From the NCBI RefSeq assembly GCF_012910905.1, contig NZ_WTVN01000012.1:52661-116660 (forward strand): 64,000 nucleotides of DNA. The letters are read 5' to 3'. This document shows, piece after piece, positions 38,139 to 46,148 of this stretch. Position 1 is the first letter of the stretch, and every line of letters starts with the position of its first letter. Made by a program: the position numbers and the translations under genes. The notes beneath the pieces are model-generated. The model saw only the letters and a list, made by a program, of their open reading frames with translations. It did not search any database and had not been told where the DNA came from. This DNA is from Aromatoleum toluvorans (lineage in GTDB: Bacteria > Pseudomonadota > Gammaproteobacteria > Burkholderiales > Rhodocyclaceae).

Positions 38139-38908
38139 TCCATCTCTCCGCCGCGCTTCACGCGGCCGCGGCGGCCGGGGTCGCGCTGCGCCCCGACGCA
38201 TGGCCGTGGGCGGCCGGTGCCCTCGTCGCCAACCACGGCCTGCTGACAGCCGCCGGACTCCTGCCGCGCTGTGGCCTGCTCGGCACCAACTGGACGCGAC
38301 TCCCCGACGCCGCCGCCGCACGCGGCGAGCTTGCGCTGACGATAGACGACGGCCCCGACCCCGAAATCACGCCCCGCGTGCTGGACCTGCTGGACGCCCA
38401 CGGCGCGCGCGCGACCTTCTTCGTGATCGGCCGGCAGGTACGGCGCCACCCGGCGGTGGCCCGCGAAATCGTCGCGCGCGGGCATGCCGTCGAGAATCAC
38501 AGCGAGCACCACCTCAAGACCTTCTCGCTGCGCGGGCCGCGCTGGCTCGCACGCGAGATCGCCACCGCGCAGGAGACGATCGAACAGACCTGCGGCCGCA
38601 AGCCGCGCTTCTTCCGCGCACCGGCCGGACTGCGCAACCCCTTCCTCGAACCCGTCCTCGCGCAACTGGACCTGCAACTTGCTTCATGGACGCGGCGGGC
38701 CTACGACACGCGTAACGGCGATGCGGAATCCGTCGTCCGCCGGCTCTCGGACGGCCTCGCTGCGGGCGACATCCTCTTGCTGCACGACGGCAACGCGGCG
38801 CGGACTACGTCGGGCCGGGCGGTGATCCTCGACGCCCTCCCACGCCTTCTCGAGCGCTGCGCCGGCGCCAGCCTCACCCCCGTCACCCTTGCCGCTGCGC
38901 TGGCATGA
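38108..38908 (+). CDS. NodB-type polysaccharide deacetylase family protein
   Basis: A 266-residue protein. A hydrophobic N-terminus (about 8-55) precedes a NodB domain (75-260): LTIDDGPDPEITPRVLDLL (catalytic Asp pair), ATFFVIG, HAVENHSEHHLKTF (metal-binding His pair) and FFRAPAGLRNP. These enzymes remove N-acetyl groups from sugars. Its start lies 31 nt inside the exporter gene, so it is part of the operon. Its substrate here is unknown; a glycan head group of the pigment is one guess. Confidence 0.85.
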   Translation: MPRRWRPGALIHLSAALHAAAAAGVALRPDAWPWAAGALVANHGLLTAAGLLPRCGLLGTNWTRLPDAAAARGELALTIDDGPDPEITPRVLDLLDAHGARATFFVIGRQVRRHPAVAREIVARGHAVENHSEHHLKTFSLRGPRWLAREIATAQETIEQTCGRKPRFFRAPAGLRNPFLEPVLAQLDLQLASWTRRAYDTRNGDAESVVRRLSDGLAAGDILLLHDGNAARTTSGRAVILDALPRLLERCAGASLTPVTLAAALA

Positions 38909-39062
38909 CTACCCCTTCCGTGCGTACCTTTGCCTCGCACGCGGCGAGTAGCTGCTGCCCCGCCGAAGAGCGCGTCGCCAATGCCGTCTTCGCTTCTGGG
39001 CCCTCCGGACCCGGCCGTGCCTCCTTGCGCCCGACGGGGTCCGGATGCGCCCGGCCTTTTGC

Positions 39063-39068
39063 TAAAAT
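39063..39068 (+). promoter_or_regulatory. Candidate -10 box before the ketosynthase gene
   Basis: TAAAAT in the AT-rich end of the 190-bp gap that splits the rightward cluster. The -35 region is weak. It suggests an internal promoter for the second half (39099-42284). Confidence 0.4.
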
Positions 39069-39098
39069 GCCGTTTTTTTCATTAGCTTCCGAGGCGCC

Positions 39099-40286
39099 GT
39101 GCATCCGCTGTTGATCTCCTCCTACACCGCGACGACCTGCCTCGGGCGCGGCCGGGAGCCGCTGCGCGAAGCCCTGCTCGCGGGCGCATCCGGCCTCAAG
39201 CCGTGTGATTTCGAAACCGTCGTCCTGCCCACCTGGATCGGCGAGGTCGCTGGCACAGACGAAGAGAAGCTGCCGGCTGCGCTCGCCCGTTTCGACTGCC
39301 GCAACAACCGCCTCGCCCAGCTCGGCCTCGTCCAGGACGGCTTTGCCGATGCCGTTCGCGCCGCTGCGGCCCGTTACGGCAACGACCGCATCGGCGTGTT
39401 CCTCGGCACCAGCACCTCCGGCATCCTCGAGACCGAACTCGCCTATCGGCGACGCGACCCGCAGACCGGCGCCTTGCCGCAGGATTTCGACTACGCGGGC
39501 TCGCACAACACGTTTTCCGTCGGCGCCTTCGTGCAGGCCTGGTTCGGGCTGAAGGGACCCGCCGTCGTCGTGTCCTCGGCCTGCTCGTCGAGCGCGAAGG
39601 TCTTCGCCGCTGCCGCACGCATGATGGCGGCCGGACTCATCGATGCGGCACTCGTCGGCGGCGTCGATTCGCTGTGCCTGACGACCCTGTACGGTTTCAA
39701 TTCGCTCGAGCTCACGTCCTCGCACGCCTGCCGGCCCTTCGACCGCGCGCGCGACGGCATCTCGATCGGCGAGGCCGCCGCCTTCGCGCTGCTCGAACGC
39801 ACGCCGGACGCATTGCCGCCCGACGCGATCCTGCTGCTGGGCAGCGGCGAATCGAGCGACGCCTACCACATGTCCTCGCCGCATCCCGAGGGGCGCGGCG
39901 CGCGCCATGCGATGGCCGCCGCGCTCGCGAGCGCCGGACTCGCGCCGCAGGATATCGACTACATCAACCTGCACGGCACCGCGACGCCGAGCAATGACGC
40001 GGCCGAAGGCCGGGCCGTGACGGACCTGTTCGGCAACGCGGCGCCCTGCAGCTCGACCAAGGGTGCGACCGGGCACACGCTCGGAGCCGCCGGCGGCGTC
40101 GAGGCCGTGATCGCCGCGCTGGCGATCCGCGACGGCATCCTTCCCGCCGGCGCCGGGACAAACGATCCCGAGCCGGGACTCGACTACGTGCTCGCGACGC
40201 GCCGGCGCAGCGTGCGGCGCGTGCTCAGCAATTCCTTCGGGTTCGGCGGCACGAACTGCAGCCTGATCCTCGGCCGTGCAGCATGA
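39099..40286 (+). CDS. Beta-ketoacyl-ACP synthase (elongating ketosynthase)
   Basis: A 395-residue thiolase-fold KS with a full Cys-His-His set: Cys162 (VSSACSSSAK), His292 (HGTATPSND) and His326 (GATGHTLGAAGG). It condenses malonyl units onto the aryl-ACP chain and probably pairs with the chain-length factor encoded next, as ApeO/ApeC or a type II PKS pair do. The start is GTG at 39099 (MHPLLISSYTATTCLG). It is separated from the upstream deacetylase gene by 190 bp and coupled by ATGA to the next gene. Confidence 0.92.
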   Translation: MHPLLISSYTATTCLGRGREPLREALLAGASGLKPCDFETVVLPTWIGEVAGTDEEKLPAALARFDCRNNRLAQLGLVQDGFADAVRAAAARYGNDRIGVFLGTSTSGILETELAYRRRDPQTGALPQDFDYAGSHNTFSVGAFVQAWFGLKGPAVVVSSACSSSAKVFAAAARMMAAGLIDAALVGGVDSLCLTTLYGFNSLELTSSHACRPFDRARDGISIGEAAAFALLERTPDALPPDAILLLGSGESSDAYHMSSPHPEGRGARHAMAAALASAGLAPQDIDYINLHGTATPSNDAAEGRAVTDLFGNAAPCSSTKGATGHTLGAAGGVEAVIAALAIRDGILPAGAGTNDPEPGLDYVLATRRRSVRRVLSNSFGFGGTNCSLILGRAA

Positions 40287-41092
40287 ATCCGACGATGGCT
40301 ACCCCGCCTTCCGCCTCGATCCGCAGCATCGGCGTGCTCGGTCCCGGACTCGCCGACTGGCCCGCCTGCGCCGCGATCCTCTCCGGCGAGACCGCCTGGG
40401 CCCCGGCGAAGACCGTCCTCGCCGCGCCGGACCTCCTCCCGCCCGCCGAGCGCCGGCGCGCCGTGCGCGTCGTCAAACTCGCCCTGACCGTCGGCCTCGA
40501 AGCCACGCGCGCCGCCGGCGTCGATCCTGCCGAACTCGCGACGGTGTTCTCGTCATCCGGCGGCGACGGCGTCAACTGCCATCAGATCTGCGAGACGCTC
40601 GCCTCCGACGACCGGCAGATCTCCCCGACACGCTTTCACAACTCCGTACATAACGCTGCCGCCGGCTACTGGAGCATCGCGACCGGCGCGACCGCGTCCG
40701 CGGCGGTCCTGTGCGCCTACGACGGCAGTTTCGCGGCGGGGCTCCTCGAAGCGATCACCCAGGTCGCGGTCGATCGCGCGCCGTGCCTGCTGATCGCCTA
40801 CGACGCCGACTACCCCGAACCCCTGCGCGCGAAACGCCCGGTCCCGGACGCCTTCGGCGTTGCGCTGCTGCTGACACCGGAGACCGACGGGCGAGCGATC
40901 GGCCGGATTTCCGCCCAACTCACGGATGGGTCCGCGGACTCGCTCGCCGACCCGGCGCTCGACGAACTGCGCCGCGCGATCCCGGCCGCCCGCAGCCTGC
41001 CCTTGCTGGCCGCGATCGCCCGGGACCGTAGCGGCCGCGTCGTGCTCGACTATCTAGACCACGCCCGCCTCGCAGTGGATTTCTGCGCATGA
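40283..41092 (+). CDS. Chain-length factor-like KS homologue
   Basis: A 269-residue protein of the beta-ketoacyl synthase N-terminal-like family, lacking the catalytic Cys found at the same place in the preceding KS. PTRFHNSVHNAAAGYWSIATG is the characteristic segment. Such proteins form heterodimers with KS in aryl polyene systems and are needed for chain extension. The shortened length against the 395-residue KS is normal for this subgroup. ATGA overlaps on both sides. Confidence 0.86.
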   Translation: MNPTMATPPSASIRSIGVLGPGLADWPACAAILSGETAWAPAKTVLAAPDLLPPAERRRAVRVVKLALTVGLEATRAAGVDPAELATVFSSSGGDGVNCHQICETLASDDRQISPTRFHNSVHNAAAGYWSIATGATASAAVLCAYDGSFAAGLLEAITQVAVDRAPCLLIAYDADYPEPLRAKRPVPDAFGVALLLTPETDGRAIGRISAQLTDGSADSLADPALDELRRAIPAARSLPLLAAIARDRSGRVVLDYLDHARLAVDFCA

Positions 41093-41568
41093 GCCAGCCA
41101 AGCGCAGCGCTCGACCGCGCCGCCATCGCACTGCGCATTCCGCATCAGGGGAGCATGTGCCTGCTCGCGGGCGTGGACGAATGGGATGCCGACACGATCC
41201 GCTGCCACGCGACGAGCCATCGCGACGCCGGCAACCCCTTGCGCGAGGCCTGGGGCCTGCCGGCGACGAGCGCCATCGAGTACGCGGCGCAGGCCATGGC
41301 GATGCACGGCGCCTTGCTCGCGCCTTCCGGACAAGCGCCGCGCGCGGGCTACCTCGCCAGCGTGCGCGGTGTCGAGATCGGCGTCGAGCGCCTCGACACG
41401 CTCGCCGCCGACCTCGACATCCGTGCCGAACGCATCACCGGCAACGACAACCAGATCCTCTATGCCTTCACCGTCGCGGCCGCCGGCCGCATGCTCGTCT
41501 CCGGGCGTGCCGCGGTGATCCTCGACGCGGGCGTCCTCGCCGGCGACCCCAACGGGAGTCGATCTTGA
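41089..41568 (+). CDS. 3-hydroxyacyl-ACP dehydratase (ApeP-like hotdog)
   Basis: A 159-residue hotdog protein: LRIPHQGSMCLLAGVDEWD at the N-terminus and a helix with PATSAIEYAAQAMAMHGAL. Matches the second dehydratase type of aryl polyene loci (ApeP). With the short dehydratase at 33912 it may form the active dehydratase, or act at a different chain length. Its stop overlaps the TTG of the ketoreductase gene. Confidence 0.85.
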   Translation: MSQPSAALDRAAIALRIPHQGSMCLLAGVDEWDADTIRCHATSHRDAGNPLREAWGLPATSAIEYAAQAMAMHGALLAPSGQAPRAGYLASVRGVEIGVERLDTLAADLDIRAERITGNDNQILYAFTVAAAGRMLVSGRAAVILDAGVLAGDPNGSRS

Positions 41569-42284
41569 AGCACGCCCTCGTCACCGGCGGCAGCGGCGGC
41601 ATCGGCGCGGCGATCTGCCGTCGCCTCGCCCGCGACGGTCATCACGTCTTCATCCACGCCAACCGGCAGGCCGACAAGGCCGAGGCACTGGCGCGCGAAA
41701 TCCGTGCCGCGGGCGGCAGCGCGCAGGCGGTCACGTTCGACGTCACCGACGCGGCCGCAACCGCCGCCGCGCTCGAAGCGATCACGGCCGACGCTCCGCT
41801 GCAGATCCTCGTGAACAACGCCGGCATCCACGACGACGCGGTCTTCCCGGGCATGCGCCCCGACCAGTGGCAGCGCGTCATCGACGTGTCGCTGAACGGT
41901 TTCTTCAACGTCACCCAGCCGCTGACGATGCCGATGATCCGCACGCGCTGGGGGCGCATCATCACGGTCTCCTCCGTCGCGGCCATCACCGGCAACCGCG
42001 GCCAGACCAATTACGCGGCCGCGAAGGGCGCGCTGCACTCGGCCAGCAAATCGCTCGCGCAGGAGCTGGCCAGCCGCGGCATCACGGTGAATGTGGTCGC
42101 CCCCGGCATCATCGACACGGCGATGAGCGAACAGGCCTTCGACGCGGACGCGATCGCCCGCATCGTGCCGATGAAACGTGCCGGCAAGCCCGAGGAAGTC
42201 GCCGACCTGATCGGCTTCCTGGCGTCCGCCGAGGCGGCCTACATCACCGGGCAGGTGATCTCGATCAACGGCGGGATGATCTGA
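41565..42284 (+). CDS. 3-oxoacyl-ACP reductase (FabG-type ketoreductase)
   Basis: A 239-residue SDR with TGGSGGIG (7-14), NNAG (84-87), catalytic Ser137, Tyr150 and Lys154 (TNYAAAKGALHSASKSLA). It reduces beta-ketoacyl-ACP intermediates with NADPH. No ATG fits the domain start; TTG at 41565 overlaps the dehydratase stop (TTGA) and has GGGAG upstream, so it is a rare TTG start under translational coupling. Its last 20 bp overlap the convergent glycosyltransferase gene. Confidence 0.92.
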   Translation: MKHALVTGGSGGIGAAICRRLARDGHHVFIHANRQADKAEALAREIRAAGGSAQAVTFDVTDAAATAAALEAITADAPLQILVNNAGIHDDAVFPGMRPDQWQRVIDVSLNGFFNVTQPLTMPMIRTRWGRIITVSSVAAITGNRGQTNYAAAKGALHSASKSLAQELASRGITVNVVAPGIIDTAMSEQAFDADAIARIVPMKRAGKPEEVADLIGFLASAEAAYITGQVISINGGMI

Positions 42285-43083
42285 CGCGGCGCGCGACGAG
42301 CATCGGCAGGCGCACGAGAAAACCGAAGAACAGACGCGTGTGCATCCACGTCAGCAGCAGGTTGTCGCGCGCGTAGTTGAAATGCGACACCCCGCCCTCG
42401 TCGGCGCCGAAATACTTCACCGGCGCCGGGCGATTGACCGGGGGCACCCCCAGCCAGGCCATGCGCACGACTGCCTCGGGGTCGAAGTCGAAGCGACGCA
42501 TCCAGCGCTGGCCATGCATCACCTTGGCGAGCGGGTCGATCGGATACACGCGGAAGCCGAACAGCGAATCGCCGATCCCCATCCACAGCGTCTCGAGGTT
42601 CGCCCACCAGTTCGACACCTTGCGTCCGCGCACACGCAGCGCCGGCGCGCTGGCGTCGAACACCGGCATGCCCAGCACCATCGCCTCGGGCCTGGTAGCC
42701 GACGCCGCCATGAAATCGGGAATCAGCTCCGCGGGGTGCTGGCCGTCCGAGTCCATCGTCAGCACATGCGTGAACCCCTGCTTCGCCGCGAGTCCGATGC
42801 CGTGCAGCACCGCTGCGCCCTTGCCCGAGTTCCGCGGCAGCACGATCACGCGCAGGCCCGGATCCTCTTCTGCCATGCGGCGCAGTCCGTCGGTCGTGCC
42901 ATCCGTGCTGCCATCCACGACGACCCATACCGGCATCCACTGGTGGCGCGCGGCGCGCACGGTCTCGAACACCTTGGGTCCCGGGTTGTAGCTCGGAATC
43001 AGCACCAGATGCGTGGACGTCGGGGCGGCCACCGGACTCGGCAGCGGCGCGGATTTCGGCAGGGTGACCTGATGGAACGTCAT
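42265..43083 (-). CDS. Family 2 glycosyltransferase
   Basis: A 272-residue GT-A glycosyltransferase: VLIPSYNPG, VVDGSTDGT (DXD-type region), TMDSDGQHPAELIPDFM. It lacks clear membrane helices and is probably a cytoplasmic, membrane-associated enzyme that adds a sugar to the pigment lipid (inference). The ATG at 43083 starts MTFHQVTLPK; an upstream 32-codon extension overlaps the acyltransferase gene's region and was rejected. Its end overlaps the convergent fabG by 20 bp. Confidence 0.85.
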   Translation of the reverse strand: MTFHQVTLPKSAPLPSPVAAPTSTHLVLIPSYNPGPKVFETVRAARHQWMPVWVVVDGSTDGTTDGLRRMAEEDPGLRVIVLPRNSGKGAAVLHGIGLAAKQGFTHVLTMDSDGQHPAELIPDFMAASATRPEAMVLGMPVFDASAPALRVRGRKVSNWWANLETLWMGIGDSLFGFRVYPIDPLAKVMHGQRWMRRFDFDPEAVVRMAWLGVPPVNRPAPVKYFGADEGGVSHFNYARDNLLLTWMHTRLFFGFLVRLPMLVARRVRSSRR

Positions 43084-43102
43084 GGCTGCAACCGGAACAG
43101 GT

Positions 43103-43915
43103 TCAGATCGTGGACGACGACATTTTGCCACCGTCGCCGCGCGGCGGTCGCGGTAGAACCGCACCCGCGAGTTCGGCAACGAAATAGCGCTCGAGTTCGG
43201 CCATGAACGGTTGCACGCTGACCGGCGGGTCGAAGCGGCGCCCCAGCCGGACGCGGTAGGTCACCGGCATCTCGGGTTTGCGGAAGAGCGGCCAGCCCTT
43301 GCACAGATAGGGCGACTCCGTCTCGATGAAGATCGTCTGCACCGGCACCTTCGCCCGCCGCGCAATCAGTCCGACGCTGCTCAGCAGCGGATTGAGCGGC
43401 ATGCGCGTCGTGCGGGTGCCCTCCGGGAACACCAGCAGGAAGCTGCCGGCCGACAGGTCGCTCGTCGCGCTGCCCACCATGCGCAGCGGCGAGTCGTTGC
43501 GGATGTAGCGAGCGAGACGTGCGCCGGCGCCGAGAAAGATGTTGTCCATCAGCCCCGCCTTCATGATGCACGCGACGTCCGGCAGGCGGGAGATCACCAT
43601 CACCGCGTCGAGCAGGCTCGGGTGATTCGGTGCGAGGATCAGCGGCCCCTGCCCGCGCAGCTTGTCCAGCGCCGACAGGTCGAAGCGGCAGGCGCCGATC
43701 AGGGTCAGGAAGCGGATGTAGCTGTTGAAGCCCTGGTTGATGATGAAGCGGCCGATCCGGCGTCCGGCGCGCGCCGGCAGGAGCGGGTGCAGCACCATCG
43801 CGAACGGCGTCCACAGGAGGCAGATCGCGCCGAGGTAGCCCAGCCCGAGATACAGCAGCACGTACTCGCGCAGCCGGCGCACCAGGCCGGGCCTCGTCCT
43901 GCTGCGCTCACTCAT
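43103..43915 (-). CDS. 1-acyl-glycerol-phosphate acyltransferase family protein
   Basis: A 270-residue PlsC-like acyltransferase with NHPSLLD (H-x4-D, about 96-102) and FPEGTRTTR (about 163-171), the two catalytic/phosphate-binding motifs. Two hydrophobic segments (about 15-50) sit at the N-terminus. It is likely to acylate a glycerol or sugar acceptor with the aryl polyene chain or to prepare the lipid anchor. It overlaps the start of mipA's end by 8 nt on the same strand. Confidence 0.88.
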   Translation of the reverse strand: MSERSRTRPGLVRRLREYVLLYLGLGYLGAICLLWTPFAMVLHPLLPARAGRRIGRFIINQGFNSYIRFLTLIGACRFDLSALDKLRGQGPLILAPNHPSLLDAVMVISRLPDVACIMKAGLMDNIFLGAGARLARYIRNDSPLRMVGSATSDLSAGSFLLVFPEGTRTTRMPLNPLLSSVGLIARRAKVPVQTIFIETESPYLCKGWPLFRKPEMPVTYRVRLGRRFDPPVSVQPFMAELERYFVAELAGAVLPRPPRGDGGKMSSSTI

Positions 43916-44771
43916 CGGCCTCGACCCGTCGCGAAGACTCGCCCAGCACCCAGGTCACCGCCAGGCCCGCGGCGACGTAATCCTTGCGCTTCACGAGGGG
44001 ACTGTCCTCGAACACTGCTCCCCGGAGGCTGTCGTAGCGCACGAAGCCCCCGACCCACCAGCCCGGAAACCGCTTCCACAGCGCGGCAAGCACCTGTGTC
44101 CCGCCGTAGCCGCCGCGCGCATCGAAGGCCGGGCGGAGCGGCGTCGCCTCGTTCGCTTCCACGGCATAGAAATACCGGTTCTGCCGCCGGTCGCCATAGA
44201 CGGGCCCGGCCACGACACCCAGCGTCCAGCCCGCCATCCCGGCCGGATCACGCCAGTCCAGGTTGAGTTGCGGGGAGAATTGCCAGCCCGTCGATTCCGG
44301 GCTGCCTTCCACCGTGAAACCGACACGCAAGGGCAGCCGCGTGCGCAGACGCAGGCGCTCGTCGTCCGACCGCCACAGGCGCACATCGAGCGACGGCCCG
44401 ATCTCCACCGTCGGTTTCAGGTCCGGCATGCCTTCGCGCGCCTTCACCCGATCGCTGCTCACGGGCGGCGAGGCCCCCAGGCTCAGGCTCGCTTCGACAC
44501 GGTCGCTATCGAAGAAGGTGCCGCGAACCCCTTGCCGGTCGGCCTTCAGGAATTCGCCCCGGTACACGACATAGGGCACGGGCAGCACGAACAGGCGGTT
44601 TTCGTCCGAACCGCGATAGGCGGGGAACTGCAGCACGGTGAGGCCTGCACCCAGTTCCCACAGGGGCTTCTCCGCAGCCATTGCGCCGCCCGCGTTCAGC
44701 GCAGCGAGCGCCAGCAGGAGCACTGCCGGCCCCGGCATTCCACGCACCGCCACCGCATCAGCCATCCCCAT
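43908..44771 (-). CDS. MipA/OmpV-family outer-membrane protein
   Basis: A 287-residue outer-membrane barrel: signal peptide (MPGPAVLLLALAALNAGGAMA) and then LWELGAGLTVLQFPAYRGSDE, the MipA/OmpV N-terminal strand; it ends in aromatic-rich strands. MipA is a scaffolding protein in E. coli; here it may insert or host the pigment at the outer membrane (inference). The ATG at 44771 overlaps the stop of the chorismatase gene (TGATG). Confidence 0.86.
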   Translation of the reverse strand: MGMADAVAVRGMPGPAVLLLALAALNAGGAMAAEKPLWELGAGLTVLQFPAYRGSDENRLFVLPVPYVVYRGEFLKADRQGVRGTFFDSDRVEASLSLGASPPVSSDRVKAREGMPDLKPTVEIGPSLDVRLWRSDDERLRLRTRLPLRVGFTVEGSPESTGWQFSPQLNLDWRDPAGMAGWTLGVVAGPVYGDRRQNRYFYAVEANEATPLRPAFDARGGYGGTQVLAALWKRFPGWWVGGFVRYDSLRGAVFEDSPLVKRKDYVAAGLAVTWVLGESSRRVEADE

Positions 44772-45805
44772 CAAGCCTCCTCCACTGCATGCCCGCCCGA
44801 GGCCTCTATCTCGACCAGCAGATCGGCGCGGCACACGTCGGCTTGCACGAATACCACCGGCGCCTCACTGCCGACGTGCTCGCGAACGCCCGCCCGCACG
44901 GCGCCCAGGTCGGCAGGATGGCGCACGTACACCTTGTAGGAAAGATCCCGCAGCCCGAACCGGGTCCCATCGGGCGCAACCCGTCCCGCCTCGGCGAGCA
45001 CCGCCGCGATGTTGCGGAAGGATTCCTCGGTCTGCGCCACCACGTCCGCCGGATGCAGCGTCCTGTGCCCGACGATGCTCGCCGTTCCCGACACGAAGAG
45101 CACCGGCGGCGCCTCGGAGAGGGCCAGACTCGCACGGGCGAACGTCGGACTGCGCGGCCCGTACTGCTGCGGGTAATGATACGCGCAGACCTGGCGCGGA
45201 TTCTCGATGGCAACGGGCGCCTCGCGCAATGCCAGGAAATACAGGGTGAAGGGTCCGCCCGCCGTCCCCAGCGCGCATGCCGCGGGAACGTGCCCGGTCG
45301 TGCTGCGGCCGCCGGCGCGGAAGGCTTCCTGGCGCCCGGCGTTGAACTGCCGGTAACGCTCGCTGCCGTCGGCCTCGTCATTGATCCCGGGAAAGTAGTT
45401 CCAGGCACGGAAGAGCGCCCGATAGCCCTTCTCGTCGAGCAGACCGAACACTTCCCGATAGGCGGCCTCCGTCGCATGCTGCAATCGCGAGGCTCCCCCG
45501 ACCGGCACGGCGCCCTCCCCGATCTCGAGGGCGCCGAACAGCATCGTGTCGCTGCACCGGTAGCGGACCCGCCCGCGCAAGCCCGTCTCCAGCGGCCCGC
45601 GCGTGCGCCAGATCTCGCACATGGACTGCGGCCCTTCAAGGACGGGGGTGGCAATGCGGGCGGTCGGGATCGCAGGCGGTACGAGCCCTGCGTCCCCGTC
45701 GCCGAGGATCGCGATGCCGAGCACGTCGTCCCACCACTGTTCCGGGTACGCCCGGAGCGAAGCCGCCGGCATGAATGCCAGCGACAAACCGCGAACCACT
45801 TCCAT
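44771..45805 (-). CDS. Chorismatase/3-hydroxybenzoate synthase (XanB2-like)
   Basis: A 344-residue protein of the chorismatase family (FkbO/Hyg5/XanB2; annotated as pteridine-dependent deoxygenase-like). It contains HYPQQYGPRSPTFARA, FVSGTASIVGHRTLHPADVVAQTEES and RNIAAVLAEAG, with a RidA-like C-terminal fold. XanB2 turns chorismate into 3- and 4-hydroxybenzoate, and 3-hydroxybenzoate primes xanthomonadin. This gene therefore points to a 3-hydroxybenzoate starter here. The ATG at 45805 was chosen because the 74 upstream codons run through the control region; GTG 45814 is an alternative. Confidence 0.87.
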   Translation of the reverse strand: MEVVRGLSLAFMPAASLRAYPEQWWDDVLGIAILGDGDAGLVPPAIPTARIATPVLEGPQSMCEIWRTRGPLETGLRGRVRYRCSDTMLFGALEIGEGAVPVGGASRLQHATEAAYREVFGLLDEKGYRALFRAWNYFPGINDEADGSERYRQFNAGRQEAFRAGGRSTTGHVPAACALGTAGGPFTLYFLALREAPVAIENPRQVCAYHYPQQYGPRSPTFARASLALSEAPPVLFVSGTASIVGHRTLHPADVVAQTEESFRNIAAVLAEAGRVAPDGTRFGLRDLSYKVYVRHPADLGAVRAGVREHVGSEAPVVFVQADVCRADLLVEIEASGGHAVEEA

Positions 45806-46148
45806 CAGCACACCACGCCTTCCTGCCCCGGGCGGACACGCCCGGGAACGATATTTTTTTCGGGAGACCCGTGCCGGACGCGGGAAACCCCGCAAGCCGG
45901 GACGGGACCGCGACCGGGAAAACGGGTTTCGCTGTACGGCAGGAAAGGAGATTCCGGGACCGTCCGAAACCTCGATGCACCACATGTTTTTCATTACAAA
46001 ACATGTAGTTACAAATACACAGCGCATACAAGGGGCGAATCTTCACACACCGTCCGGCAAGTTGCAAGGAGCAGCGGAACGATGGGTGCGACGTGCCCGG
46101 TGCCGCGCGCGGGCGTCGCGAATTTCGCGATGGTGCCCGCCCGGCCGA
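45806..46148. other. 343-bp region upstream of the chorismatase operon
   Basis: No gene accepted. It holds a 25-bp perfect inverted repeat (next entry) and an AT-rich stretch at 45980-46020, unlike its GC-rich surroundings. The SDR gene ends on the far side, so this is the control region of the leftward pigment operon, with a predicted leader of about 150 nt. Confidence 0.5.
45982..46006. promoter_or_regulatory. Perfect inverted repeat, candidate operator
   Basis: ACATGTTTT-TCATTAC-AAAACATGT, 9-bp arms, 7-bp spacer, in the AT-rich patch before the chorismatase gene. The regulator is unknown. Confidence 0.6.

Noticed and set aside
38905..39114. 69-codon ORF overlapping the deacetylase stop by ATGA
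   Set aside because: The overlap looks like the operon pattern, but the translation (Ser/Pro/Arg-rich) is not family-like, runs over the promoter and into the ketosynthase start.
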